From: a virus
Length of the DNA stretch: 64,000 nt
Direction: 5' to 3' (one strand)
Virus record (IMG/VR): IMGVR_UViG_3300027747_000004
Span: 1 to 64,000 of that record
Made by a program: the position numbers and the translations under genes. Below the pieces are notes generated by a model. The model was not told the origin of the DNA. It did not search any database and saw only the letters and a list, made by a program, of their open reading frames with translations. Every line of letters begins with the position of its first letter. The first letter of the stretch is position 1. Below are positions 49,558 through 58,746 of this stretch, one piece after another.

Positions 49558-50526
49558 ATGGTTACAAATACCGAAAAAGATGATGTTTTGCACGTGCAGG
49601 AAGGCCAAGACGGCACCGCCACGGTAGAACTGCCTGAGGGCATCCTGCCCCAAGACGACAACAACGACGATAAAACGCCCAATAACGCCCAATCCGACGA
49701 CGGAAGCGATGACGACCACCCGGACGACAGCGACGCGGTGCGCGCAGCACGCCGCGCACGCCGCCGGTCCAAGAAAGACCTCATCCGCAAGACCAACGAA
49801 GAGAAGGATATTCGCCTGCAGGCCATCCAACGCGAGAACGAGGAGCTGCGAAACCGGCTTTCGCGCGTGGAACAGAAGACTCAGGCTTACGACGTGGGCC
49901 GAATTGAGAAGGCAATTGAGGACCAGCAGGTGCGCATGGAGTATGCGCGCATGAAATTGGCCGAGGCAACCGGTTCTGGTGACGGCGACGGCGCTGTAAA
50001 GGCGCAGGAACTGCTTTACGAGGCCCGAGACAGCCTTCGGCAGCTCGATGCCCTGCGCAGGCAGGCAAATCAGCCCGCGCAACCCGCGGCTCCGGCCGTA
50101 GATTACACCGTGCAACGCCACGCGACCACCTGGATTGAGCGAAACTCATGGTACAAACCCGATTTATCGGATACTGACAGCAAAATCGCAAAAGTAATCG
50201 ACGAAGACCTCGTAAAAGAGGGCTGGAACCCCGGAACTGACGATTATTGGGACGAATTAGACTCCCGCTTGCAAAAAAGATTGCCGCATCGCTATAATGA
50301 TTCGTCAGATAAACGTGATACCGACCGACGAACACCAAGGAACACCGTGGGAAGCTCAGGACGTGAAGCATCAGCCGCATACGGGGGCACAAACCGCACC
50401 TTTACCCTCACCGCTGAACAAGTGCGTGCGATGAAGGACGCGGGTATGTGGGATAACCCCGAAAAACGCGCAAAGATGATCAAACGATACGCAGCAGAAT
50501 CCCGTAACAATTCCCGGAGTAACTAA
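49558..50526 (+). CDS. Capsid scaffolding protein
   Basis: A 322-residue protein with a very acidic N-terminus (PQDDNNDDKTPNNAQSDDGS), a basic patch (RAARRARRRSKKDLIRK) and a long coiled coil (ENEELRNRLSRVEQKTQAYD). The tail (VRAMKDAGMWDNPEKRAKMI) is a helix like those that contact capsid subunits. This is the usual build of scaffold proteins that template prohead assembly and then leave. It lies between the co-chaperonin and capsid genes. AAGGAAATACC precedes the ATG. Confidence 0.85.
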   Translation: MVTNTEKDDVLHVQEGQDGTATVELPEGILPQDDNNDDKTPNNAQSDDGSDDDHPDDSDAVRAARRARRRSKKDLIRKTNEEKDIRLQAIQRENEELRNRLSRVEQKTQAYDVGRIEKAIEDQQVRMEYARMKLAEATGSGDGDGAVKAQELLYEARDSLRQLDALRRQANQPAQPAAPAVDYTVQRHATTWIERNSWYKPDLSDTDSKIAKVIDEDLVKEGWNPGTDDYWDELDSRLQKRLPHRYNDSSDKRDTDRRTPRNTVGSSGREASAAYGGTNRTFTLTAEQVRAMKDAGMWDNPEKRAKMIKRYAAESRNNSRSN

Positions 50527-50528
50527 TC

Positions 50529-51077
50529 ATGACCGAATCACGTCTCAAAAAATCTCTCAATGCTGGTGGACGCCAAGATCGCGCAAGCGAGGACGCAACC
50601 CGCGCAGCACCCGAAGATAAGTTCATTTCAACGCAGGAACGTCGCAAGATGTGGAGCGAAGAGTGGACGCAATCAGCACTGCCCAAACTGCCCACATTTG
50701 ACGGGTGGCATCTTTGCTGGCTTTCAACATCCAACAGCTACGACTCCATTGATAAGCGGATTCGCCTAGGGTACGTTCCAGTTAAATCTGAAGAGTTACC
50801 GGGTTATGAAGACTATCGTGTAAAGGCCGGCGAGCATGTTGGTTACATTTCCTGTAACGAGATGTTGCTGTTCAAGTTACCCATGGACGTTTACCAAGAG
50901 ATCATGATGCACATGCACCACGATCAACCCATCGAAGAGGCGGAGAAAATTCGCGTCCAGGTGGAACAACTCCAAGGTGCACGCGACAGCAATGGTAAAT
51001 CGTTGGTAGGCGTTGAAGGCGAAGGATTGGGCAATTTTGATAGGCAACCAAACAAACTACCGGTATTTGCCGGTTAA
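50529..51077 (+). CDS. Conserved structural protein of unknown function
   Basis: A 182-residue protein (MTESRLKKSLNAGGRQDRAS, WTQSALPKLPTFDGWHLCWL, STSNSYDSIDKRIRLGYVPV) two bases after the scaffold stop. It has a helical N-terminus, a conserved central alpha/beta domain with GYISCNEMLLFKLP, and a C-terminal helix. It keeps a fixed place between scaffold and capsid genes in this kind of phage, so a capsid assembly or minor head role is likely. Confidence 0.75.
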   Translation: MTESRLKKSLNAGGRQDRASEDATRAAPEDKFISTQERRKMWSEEWTQSALPKLPTFDGWHLCWLSTSNSYDSIDKRIRLGYVPVKSEELPGYEDYRVKAGEHVGYISCNEMLLFKLPMDVYQEIMMHMHHDQPIEEAEKIRVQVEQLQGARDSNGKSLVGVEGEGLGNFDRQPNKLPVFAG

Positions 51078-51090
51078 CTAAGGAGTTAAT

Positions 51091-51690
51091 ATGAGTGCTA
51101 CCTCTGCTCCGTTTGGCCTTCGCCCCGCGTTTCACCCTTCGGGTCTGGATCGCGCACAAGCGCTGGCTGGCGGTATTACATCGGGTTATGCAACCCAAAT
51201 CTTGAAGGGCCAACCCGTTGCCTACTCGGCTTCGGCAGGTGTCATCGTTCCCCTCACTACCGCCCCTGCTGCTGGCTCTGCCGTAGCCTGGTCCGGTGCC
51301 TTTGCTGGCGTTGAGTGGACCGATACCACCGGTCGTCGTCGCGTGTCCAACTACTGGCCCGCAAGCACCGCGTACCAAACTGGTTCGTGCGTCGCTTATT
51401 TCTACAACGACAACAACATCGTTTACGAAATCCAAGCAGACGGTTCGATGGCTCAAACCACAATTGGTAACGAGTACAACTTCACCAATACCACCTCTGG
51501 TTCTTCCACAACCGGTCTGTCGCAATGCACTTTGGGTGCTTCGACTGCTGCTGGTAACGGTACCCAAGGCCAAATGCGCGTGGTTGATCTTAGTCAAGCG
51601 GTGGATAACGCGTGGGGCGACGCCTACACCGTTGTTCGTGTCGTTAACGCGCAGTCGCAGTTCTTCGGCGCTTTCACTGCTATCGCATAA
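51091..51690 (+). CDS. Capsid decoration or minor capsid protein candidate
   Basis: A 199-residue protein starting MSATSAPFGLRPAFHPSGLD. The body has beta strands (YATQILKGQPVAYSAS, AVAWSGAFAGVEWTDTTGRR, CVAYFYNDNNIVYEIQADGS) like small head-decoration domains. TAAGGAGTTAAT precedes the ATG, and it is transcribed directly before the capsid gene with a short gap. It may stabilise the capsid surface; inferred from fold pattern and position. Confidence 0.75.
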   Translation: MSATSAPFGLRPAFHPSGLDRAQALAGGITSGYATQILKGQPVAYSASAGVIVPLTTAPAAGSAVAWSGAFAGVEWTDTTGRRRVSNYWPASTAYQTGSCVAYFYNDNNIVYEIQADGSMAQTTIGNEYNFTNTTSGSSTTGLSQCTLGASTAAGNGTQGQMRVVDLSQAVDNAWGDAYTVVRVVNAQSQFFGAFTAIA

Positions 51691-51702
51691 GGAGAATAAA
51701 TA

Positions 51703-52617
51703 ATGGCTGCACCAATGAGAAGTACGGACTTTCGTTCAATCGTCGAACCGATTTTGAACGAATGCTTCGACGGCGTTTACGACCAACGCGCTGATGAATG
51801 GTCTCGTGTCTTCCGCGAGGAAGACGGTATCCCCCGCAACTACCACGAAGAACCCGTCCTTTACGGTTTCGGCGCGGCACCCCAACTGCCTGACGGCACC
51901 CCGGTGACGTACCAACAAGGTGGCGTGTTGTTCCTGAAGCGCTATGTCTACAAGGTCTACGGTCTGGCTTTTGCCTTGACCAAGGTCCTGGTGGAAGACG
52001 GCGACCACATCCGCTTGGGCCAAGTGTACGCACGTCATTTGGCACAGTCGCTAGTGGAGACCAAGGAACTGCTGTCCGCTAACGTCTTGAACGTGGCATT
52101 CAACAGCTCCTACCCCGGTGGCGACGGCGTGCCTTTGATCAGCACCGCCCACCCCATCGTGAACGGTACCTTCAGCAACCAGTTGGCCACCGCCGCTGTT
52201 CTGTCCCAGACATCTCTTGAGCAGATGCTGATCCAGATCCGCCAGGCAGTGGACAACAACGGCAAACGTATCCGCTTGGTGCCACGTCAGTTGGTCGTTG
52301 CCCCCGGCAACGTGTTCCAAGCTGAGGTGCTGCTGAAGTCGGTCCTGCGCACCGGCAACGCCAACAACGACATCAACCCGGTGAAATCCATCGGCTTGTT
52401 GGATGAGGGCGCTGCCGTTCTGTCTCGCTTGACCAGCGCCAACGCATGGTGGGTCCAGACCGATGCACCCGAGGGCTTCAAGCTCTTGATGCGTCGTCGT
52501 CTGGAAAAGACCATGGAAGGCGACTTCGAGACCGACTCGATGCGCTACAAGGCTACCGAGCGTTATGATGTGGGCTTCACTGACCCCCGTTGCGCTTACG
52601 GCACACCTGGTATCTAA
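51703..52617 (+). CDS. Major capsid protein, HK97-like
   Basis: A 304-residue protein. It has an N-terminal arm (MRSTDFRSIVEPILNECFDG), the domain with YKVYGLAFALTKVLVEDGDH, LGQVYARHLAQSLVETKELL (spine helix) and IPLISTAHPIV-like core (VPLISTAHPIVNGTFSNQLA). The end has an MRYKATERYDVGFTDPR strand. This is the usual layout of HK97-fold capsid proteins of Mu gpT type. AAGGAGAATAAATA precedes the ATG and a strong terminator follows, as expected for a highly expressed gene. Confidence 0.85.
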   Translation: MAAPMRSTDFRSIVEPILNECFDGVYDQRADEWSRVFREEDGIPRNYHEEPVLYGFGAAPQLPDGTPVTYQQGGVLFLKRYVYKVYGLAFALTKVLVEDGDHIRLGQVYARHLAQSLVETKELLSANVLNVAFNSSYPGGDGVPLISTAHPIVNGTFSNQLATAAVLSQTSLEQMLIQIRQAVDNNGKRIRLVPRQLVVAPGNVFQAEVLLKSVLRTGNANNDINPVKSIGLLDEGAAVLSRLTSANAWWVQTDAPEGFKLLMRRRLEKTMEGDFETDSMRYKATERYDVGFTDPRCAYGTPGI

Positions 52618-52633
52618 TACCAGCAAAGGCCTT

Positions 52634-52665
52634 GGCGGGGGGCCTTAATCCCCCGCCCCATTTTT
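52634..52665 (+). terminator. Rho-independent terminator after the capsid gene
   Basis: Stem GGCGGGGG/CCCCCGCC with 8-base loop, then CCA and five T. Confidence 0.85.
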
Positions 52666-52696
52666 AACATCGGTCAAACTTTTCAAGGAGCAGACC

Positions 52697-53947
52697 ATGC
52701 CTCAATTCGCAGATGACATCTTTCTGGGCGGTAACAACGGCCAGACCTACATGGGCACCGGCAACTACCCTGCCACGTCCGTATTTACCGGCCGTATTGC
52801 TACGACCACCCTTACCGTATATTCGACCCAGTCCGGTGACCCTTTGGTAGTTGGCCAGTACATTACCGGCTCTAGCGTAACCGCCAACTCCTACATCACC
52901 GCTGACCTCGGACAGGATAGCTCTGGTCGCAATACTTATACCCTGTCTCAGTCATCTACCGTGTCGTCCAACACAACTATGACGGCCGCTGGCAACGCCT
53001 TGCTGGGCGATCCTTCGCCGATGTCTTTGGGCGTTGGTCCTTTGGGCCGCATCTACGTGTTTGACACCGTGCCCCAGACCCTGCAGGCCGCAAACATCGC
53101 TGCATCGCAAACTCAAACTGCTGCAGGCGCGTTGACCCTGACTGCCGGTACCTCGGCTCGATCTGTGACCCGCAGCGATGGCACCACGGTGATTCAGTTG
53201 GACGTTCCTCGTGCAACCAGCGTCACGACCGGTACAGCAACCGGAACGGCTTTGGCTGGCGTGGCCACGACTGGCACCGGCGGCCAGATCTCGTTCACGT
53301 CTAATACCAGCGTGTACACCGGCCAGTACGTGACCGTGTCTGGCACCGCAGGCGGTACCGGTTCGATTACTGGCTACAGCAACCCTACGACCTACATCCT
53401 GTCTGCCGTAACCGCTACTACCGCGACCCTGTTGACCACCGCAAGCGGTGCTGTTGCATCTACCGCGGGTACGATTACTGGCCTGACCTTTACCCTGGGC
53501 GCGGCTCCCCGCGCTATGACGGTTGCGGGCTACGACTACTACGGCCAGGCCATGAGCGAGGTTATCACCAGCAGCTCTTCGGTCAGCACCGCAGTCAGCG
53601 GCAAGAAAGCGTTCTACCAGATCTCTTCTATCACCAGCGCAGGTGCAACCGGAACTGCGGTAACCGCAGGAACCACCGACGTGATTGGTTTGCCAGTCCG
53701 CGTGACGGACGCAGGCTACGTGATCAAGGTGGGCTGGAACAACGCCCTGCTGCAGAATGCTGGTACCTTCACGGCCGCCGACATGACATTGCCAGCTACC
53801 ACTACCACAGGTGACGTGCGCGGCACATTCTTGCCTACCACAGCCTCTGATGGCACCAAGCGTTTGGTCATGTCCATCGCTGTGCCCGGTATCGCAGTCG
53901 GACCCAATGCAACCCGCACTGGTGCCCTTGGTGTAACCCAAGCCTAA
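52697..53947 (+). CDS. Beta-rich virion protein sharing domains with nozzle and fibre
   Basis: A 416-residue protein starting MPQFADDIFLGGNNGQTYMG. Near its N-terminus lies a domain with VVGQYITGSSVTANSYI and TYTLSQSSTV. In the middle is a second domain with YVTVSGTAGGTGSITGYSNP and AGTITGLTF. Both resemble the insertions in the nozzle-like protein at 12906. Between and after are capsid-type segments (LGDPSPMSLGVGPLGRIYVF, YVIKVGWNNALLQNAGTF). Probably a decoration or head fibre protein. AAGGAGCAGACC precedes the ATG. Confidence 0.75.
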   Translation: MPQFADDIFLGGNNGQTYMGTGNYPATSVFTGRIATTTLTVYSTQSGDPLVVGQYITGSSVTANSYITADLGQDSSGRNTYTLSQSSTVSSNTTMTAAGNALLGDPSPMSLGVGPLGRIYVFDTVPQTLQAANIAASQTQTAAGALTLTAGTSARSVTRSDGTTVIQLDVPRATSVTTGTATGTALAGVATTGTGGQISFTSNTSVYTGQYVTVSGTAGGTGSITGYSNPTTYILSAVTATTATLLTTASGAVASTAGTITGLTFTLGAAPRAMTVAGYDYYGQAMSEVITSSSSVSTAVSGKKAFYQISSITSAGATGTAVTAGTTDVIGLPVRVTDAGYVIKVGWNNALLQNAGTFTAADMTLPATTTTGDVRGTFLPTTASDGTKRLVMSIAVPGIAVGPNATRTGALGVTQA

Positions 53948-53960
53948 GGAGTGAAATACC

Positions 53961-55517
53961 ATGGCAACAAAGAAATCTAGCGGCGGTTTCGCCCAGATGC
54001 CTAAGATGATGACCAATGAGCCCTCGGCCATTCTGAAGCTGAAAAAAGGTGGCCACGTAGCTTCGGCTCACAAGGACGAGCATGGCCACACCAACATGAA
54101 GGGTGATGCCTTCAAGGCCAAGTACGCCATGGACAAGGCAGAAGATGGCGCGGCTCCCAAAAAGCCGTCCATGGCCGAACGTCGCAAAGCGATGTCCGGT
54201 GCCCTGCTTAACTCCAAGAAGGGTGGCAAAGTTGCAAAGCATGAAGATGCCGCGCAGGACCGCGCCATGATCAAGAAGGCCCTGGCAGGCAAGAAGTTTG
54301 CTGCTGGCGGCACCATTAAGGGTAATGCTGGCAAGTTTGCTAAGACCAAAGTCGTTGACGGTGACAAAAAAGACACCGCCAAGGGCACCGGTGTTGTGAA
54401 GATGGGCAAGCCCGCTGGTTACAAAACCGGCGGAACCATTGAAGGCAACGCTGGCAAGTTTGTCAAGACCAAAGTGGTTGGTGGCGACAAGACCGACAAA
54501 GCACACGGTACCAAGGGTATCAAAGAGGGCCAGCCTGCTGGTTTCAAAAAGGGCGGCAAGATTGGTTGGGAAAATCGCCCAGCCGATGATGGCGACCATT
54601 TTGACCCGGCTCATGGTACTGGTGGCGTGCGCGAAGGCAACGCTGGCGGCTACAAAAAAGGCGGTGCTGCAAAAAAGCATTTTGCCACGGGGGGCAGCGT
54701 TAATGATGCTGGCCGCGCCGTGGCAATGCCCCGCAAACCTGTGTCTCGTCCCGTAGCAAACAGCTTGCAATCTGGCACCTTCAAAAAAGGTGGCAAGGTC
54801 AAGAAGTATGCTGATGGCGGTAATGTTAGTGGTGGCATGGGCGGCACGGGTGGTACTACGCCGATGGATTACGCAATATCATCAAACCAATCTGCGTCAG
54901 TGCCGGGCGCACCTATAGGTGCAACTTTTGATGGCCCGGCACCGATGAATCCTTTTGGAGGCATGAATCCCAACATCGGCAAACCCGGCGCAACAATCAT
55001 GCCAACCATGGGAACAACTTCGCCAGTTCCCGCTGACCTGCAACAACAAGGACAGCAAGCGGCAATGCAGAAAGCGGCAATGCAGCAAGCGGCAATGCAG
55101 CAACCACCTATGAGTCAGCAGCAGCTAATGCAGCGTGCCCCAATGGGTGGCTTTGGTGGTATGCGCCCCCCAATGGGCGGAATGCGTCCTCCGATGGGTA
55201 ACATGCGTCCAATGCCGGTTGCCTACAATCCGAACGGCGCTACCAAGCTGTACAAAAAAGGCGGTAAGGTCAAGAAATTCGACATCGGTGGAAGCACTGG
55301 CAACGACATTCAAGATCTGTCCAATGGCGCGTATGCTGGAACCTACAAGAACCAGCGTGATGAAAACGAACGCGACCGAGAAGCCATCTTGGGGGCACCA
55401 GGAAGGGCGTATGATGCTGTCAAACGTCTGCTTGGAGGAAAGCCTGGCGCGGGAGCCGGTCGTGGGATGGTGAACCCGCCTATGGCCAAAAAACGCGGTG
55501 GCGGCGCTAAGTGCTAA
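53961..55517 (+). CDS. Lys/Gly-rich low-complexity protein with many GG motifs
   Basis: A 518-residue protein composed largely of Lys, Gly, Ala, Met and Pro, preceded by AAGGAGTGAAATACC. It holds about ten repeats of the type FKKGGKVKKYADGGNV, LKKGGHVAS, FAAGGTIKGN, YKTGGTIEGN, FATGGSVND and FDIGGSTGN. The centre has a Gln/Met/Ala-rich tract (QQAAMQKAAMQQ) and MRPPMGG repeats. Very positively charged, so DNA or RNA association inside the head is possible. Similar proteins are seen in many uncultured podoviruses. A terminator follows directly. Confidence 0.75.
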   Translation: MATKKSSGGFAQMPKMMTNEPSAILKLKKGGHVASAHKDEHGHTNMKGDAFKAKYAMDKAEDGAAPKKPSMAERRKAMSGALLNSKKGGKVAKHEDAAQDRAMIKKALAGKKFAAGGTIKGNAGKFAKTKVVDGDKKDTAKGTGVVKMGKPAGYKTGGTIEGNAGKFVKTKVVGGDKTDKAHGTKGIKEGQPAGFKKGGKIGWENRPADDGDHFDPAHGTGGVREGNAGGYKKGGAAKKHFATGGSVNDAGRAVAMPRKPVSRPVANSLQSGTFKKGGKVKKYADGGNVSGGMGGTGGTTPMDYAISSNQSASVPGAPIGATFDGPAPMNPFGGMNPNIGKPGATIMPTMGTTSPVPADLQQQGQQAAMQKAAMQQAAMQQPPMSQQQLMQRAPMGGFGGMRPPMGGMRPPMGNMRPMPVAYNPNGATKLYKKGGKVKKFDIGGSTGNDIQDLSNGAYAGTYKNQRDENERDREAILGAPGRAYDAVKRLLGGKPGAGAGRGMVNPPMAKKRGGGAKC

Positions 55518-55518
55518 C

Positions 55519-55544
55519 AGCAGGGGCTTCGGCCCCTGCTTTTT
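55519..55544 (+). terminator. Strong Rho-independent terminator
   Basis: Perfect 9-bp stem AGCAGGGGC/GCCCCTGCT with TTCG loop and a T-run (5 T in total). It ends the head operon before the tail operon. Confidence 0.93.
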
Positions 55545-55561
55545 AATTATTAGGTGAAAAA

Positions 55562-58189
55562 ATGTCCCAACTCGTCGTCTACACAGGCCCCAGCAGCCAA
55601 ACCGATAATCAACTGCGCACACAGACTTCACAGCGTTCGGCTGCATATGACCCTGTGGACAAGTTGCGCACATCCAATCCTCAAGCATTGATTGACACCG
55701 ACTTTGAGTATGGCACCCAGCCAACCAAATGGGAATCAATCGGTCTTCAAAACAATCGTCAAAGCTGCTACTACATTGCGCAGTCCCCACTGACAATCAC
55801 GGGCATCACGGGCGCAAACACCTTGAATGGCGGATTCACGTTAGCAGGCACTTTCAGCTTGACCGCAGGCGACATCATCTACATTCAAAACTCCCTGAAC
55901 ACGGATTGCAATGGTTGGATGTATGTCACCACCACCTCAACAACCAGCGTCAATGTTCAAACAGCAGTAGGTACCACAATCCCTGCAACCAACTTCTACA
56001 ACAGTGCAGGAACTTACGTCTACAAAGGCTACTTTTACTCGTCATGTGGGTTTAACCTGACAGGCACCAGCGCGGTAACTAATGTTGGTACAACGATCAC
56101 GGTAACCACGACAAGCGCGCATGGTTTGAATGCAAACAGCTTGATCTACGTGGTTGGCTTGGGCGGTGGTACACCAGCCCCAAATGGCGCGTATATTGTT
56201 GCTACTGTACCTACAGCAAATACGTTCACCTACATAGTCGCATCAGCGCCTACAGTTGCCATCACCAACACAGCAGGCGCAACCAACATATACGCACGAC
56301 CTGCTGGTTATGTTGAAACTCGATCTTTTGACGGTGGCGTTGCATTCTCTGCTGGCTCTGCTGTTCCAAACCAACAGTTGATCCGCCAAACTCGTCGCTA
56401 CTTCCGTTACCAATCGGGAAAGGGCATCCAGTTTTCTACAGGTTCCTCGTTGAAGCCTTACTTGTTCAACCCATCGTTGAGTGCAAGCGGAACATCTATC
56501 GGCGCAACCATTACGGTCACCACGCAGTTTCCTCATAACCTAACTGCAAACACAGTTGTGACGGTTGCAGGCGTGGATCAAACGGGTTACAACGGCACAT
56601 ACACAATTCTTTCTACGGGCTTGACTGCAACTGCATTTACTTACACTGCAACAACCGCCCCTTCCTCTACAACAGCAACTGGATTGAACATCAAGGTCAG
56701 CCCGTTTAGTTGGTATGGATCAGGCAATCGCATTGGCTTCTTTGATCAACAAAACGGAATGTTTTTTGAGTTTGACGGCCAAGTACTGTATGCAGTGTTA
56801 CGTAGTTCTACAACCCAAATTAATGGCAGGTCAACTGTAACTACGGGTTCTGGAACCATTACAGGAACAGGAACGCAGTTTAGCACGCAACTGAAACCCG
56901 GCGACTATATTGTTATACGCGGTCAGTCGTACAAGGTGATCACAATCACCAGCGACACCTCCATGCAAGTCTCCCCAGAGTACCGAGGTGGCACGATCAG
57001 CCAGGGCGGTGTAATTATTTCTAAGACAATTGATACACGTACGCCACAGTCGCAGTGGTTTGACGTATGTGATGGCACAAGCAGTATCAATAACCCTTCG
57101 GGCTATCTGCTTGATTTGACGCGCATGCAAATGTGGTATATCGATTACTCATGGTATGGCGCTGGCTATGTTCGTTTTGGATTTCGCGGTAAAGACGGTG
57201 CGGTGACCTATGTGCATCAGATCCAAAACAACAACATCAAGTACGAAGCCTACATGCGTTCTGGCAACATGGCAGCGCACTACGAGTCCAACAACCAGTC
57301 GCTGGTGACCTACATTACTGCGTCTGCAGGAACAAGCGATACCACATTGAACGTGGCAAGTACCACAGCATTTGCGCCTACTGGTACTTTAAAAGTGCAA
57401 GCAAGCGGTACGTCTGGTGTAATTGAGTACATGACCTACACAGGCAAGACGGACACCACGTTTACCGGGTTGACTCGTGCAACCACTGGTGGCGCTGCTA
57501 CCGCGCAGTCATTTACTTACTCTGCTACCGCCCCGGTTGCAGTTGAATACGCATCACCTGACACTGCTGCGGCTCTGTCTCACTGGGGTTCTTCGGTCAT
57601 CATGGATGGGCAGTTCAATGATGACAAGTCGCTGATCTTTAACTACGGAACCACGGCGCAGCTTGCTGTTCCTGCGGGGGCAACCGTCCCTATTATTGCG
57701 ATTCGTATTGCACCATCTGTGGACAACGGACAGGTTGGCCTGCTTGGTGTTAAAGAAATTGTCAACCGTATGCAACTGCAATTGGTTGAGTTGGGTATTG
57801 TTTCTGCTGGTACGTTTCTAATTAACTTGGTTTTGAATGGATACTGCACTAGCTTTAGCGGGTCATGGAGTTCACCTACAGTCTCCAATGGGTACACCTC
57901 TTCATTAGCGCAAGTAGCGGTTAACACAACTACTACAGCGTCAATTAGCGGCGGTGAATCAGTTGCTGCAGCGTTCACCAATTCAAGCGGGCAAACTACA
58001 CTAGATTTAAGTGGAGTTCGGGATTTGGGTAACTCTATCCTTGGGGGCGGTACTACCTCTTCGGTTCCAACCGGACAATCGGGGCAGTACCCAGATGGGC
58101 CTGATATTTTGTATGTAGCTGCTACTAATACGGCAGGATCAGCTACAAATATTTTGGCTCGTTTGAGCTGGAAAGAAGCGCAGGCCTAA
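55562..58189 (+). CDS. Tail protein, complete (version B)
   Basis: An 875-residue protein, AGGTGAAAAA before the ATG. The N-terminal 110 residues (MSQLVVYTGPSSQTDNQLRT, PVDKLRTSNPQALIDTDFEY) form a conserved domain found in long tail or baseplate-like proteins. Beta modules follow (GITGANTLNGGFTLAGTFSL; TITVTTTSAHGLN; TITVTTQFPHNLT), then a conserved receptor-side region with RQTRRYFRYQSGKG. It is the full-length homologue of the partial gene at 1-1790; identity is nearly complete at both ends of the shared part and lower in the middle. No enzymatic motif. A tail tip or stem role is inferred. Confidence 0.85.
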   Translation: MSQLVVYTGPSSQTDNQLRTQTSQRSAAYDPVDKLRTSNPQALIDTDFEYGTQPTKWESIGLQNNRQSCYYIAQSPLTITGITGANTLNGGFTLAGTFSLTAGDIIYIQNSLNTDCNGWMYVTTTSTTSVNVQTAVGTTIPATNFYNSAGTYVYKGYFYSSCGFNLTGTSAVTNVGTTITVTTTSAHGLNANSLIYVVGLGGGTPAPNGAYIVATVPTANTFTYIVASAPTVAITNTAGATNIYARPAGYVETRSFDGGVAFSAGSAVPNQQLIRQTRRYFRYQSGKGIQFSTGSSLKPYLFNPSLSASGTSIGATITVTTQFPHNLTANTVVTVAGVDQTGYNGTYTILSTGLTATAFTYTATTAPSSTTATGLNIKVSPFSWYGSGNRIGFFDQQNGMFFEFDGQVLYAVLRSSTTQINGRSTVTTGSGTITGTGTQFSTQLKPGDYIVIRGQSYKVITITSDTSMQVSPEYRGGTISQGGVIISKTIDTRTPQSQWFDVCDGTSSINNPSGYLLDLTRMQMWYIDYSWYGAGYVRFGFRGKDGAVTYVHQIQNNNIKYEAYMRSGNMAAHYESNNQSLVTYITASAGTSDTTLNVASTTAFAPTGTLKVQASGTSGVIEYMTYTGKTDTTFTGLTRATTGGAATAQSFTYSATAPVAVEYASPDTAAALSHWGSSVIMDGQFNDDKSLIFNYGTTAQLAVPAGATVPIIAIRIAPSVDNGQVGLLGVKEIVNRMQLQLVELGIVSAGTFLINLVLNGYCTSFSGSWSSPTVSNGYTSSLAQVAVNTTTTASISGGESVAAAFTNSSGQTTLDLSGVRDLGNSILGGGTTSSVPTGQSGQYPDGPDILYVAATNTAGSATNILARLSWKEAQA
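56388..56514. repeat. 127-bp exact repeat, copy 2
   Basis: Identical to 1-127. It lies inside the tail gene. The sequence before it continues upstream into the full gene, while copy 1 starts at the window edge. From 56515 the copies diverge. Confidence 0.9.
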
Positions 58190-58190
58190 T

Positions 58191-58736
58191 ATGCCACTAG
58201 TCAAAAGCAAATCAAAAGAAGCGTTCAGCAAAAACATTTCTGCAGAAATGAAAGCTGGCAAGCCGCAAAAGCAAGCGGTAGCCATTGCCTACTCTGTTAA
58301 GAATGCTGTTGGCAAAAAGTCTGGTGGCTTGTGGGATAACATTCACGCTAAGCAAGAGCGCATTAAAAATGGATCTGGCGAGCGTATGCGCAAGCCCGGC
58401 TCAAAAGGCGCGCCAACCGCTGCCGACTTTAAAGCATCAGCTAAGCCTGCCAAAATGAAAAACGGCGGCGACCCTGTGCTGTCTGTTAGCCGCGGTGAAA
58501 AGTTGCCTACAAGCCAAGGCGCAGGTTTGACGCAAAAAGGACGTGACAAGTTTAACCGCGCAACTGGTAGCAACCTTAAGGCTCCGCAGGCAAAAGGCTC
58601 CAGACATGACTCATTTTGCGCAAGAATGAGTGGCATGCCTGGGCCTATGAAAGATGATAAAGGCCGCCCAACACGCAAAGCCGCGTCGCTAAAACGCTGG
58701 CATTGCGCTACAGGCGGCACAGTTAAAAACTACTAG
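58191..58736 (+). CDS. Small basic conserved phage protein (NIHAKQERI family, long form)
   Basis: A 181-residue protein. The N-terminal domain (MPLVKSKSKEAFSKNISAEM, KAGKPQKQAVAIAYSVKNA) is a helical segment known from many phage proteins with KAGKPQKQAVAIA. It is fused to NIHAKQERIKNGSG and the rest, homologous to the 130-residue protein at 2191. Contains KMKNGGDPV and, at the end, CATGGTVKNY. So version B joins as one gene what version A splits and replaces by two (1792 and 2191). Function unknown. Confidence 0.8.
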   Translation: MPLVKSKSKEAFSKNISAEMKAGKPQKQAVAIAYSVKNAVGKKSGGLWDNIHAKQERIKNGSGERMRKPGSKGAPTAADFKASAKPAKMKNGGDPVLSVSRGEKLPTSQGAGLTQKGRDKFNRATGSNLKAPQAKGSRHDSFCARMSGMPGPMKDDKGRPTRKAASLKRWHCATGGTVKNY

Positions 58737-58746
58737 GTAATCCCAC

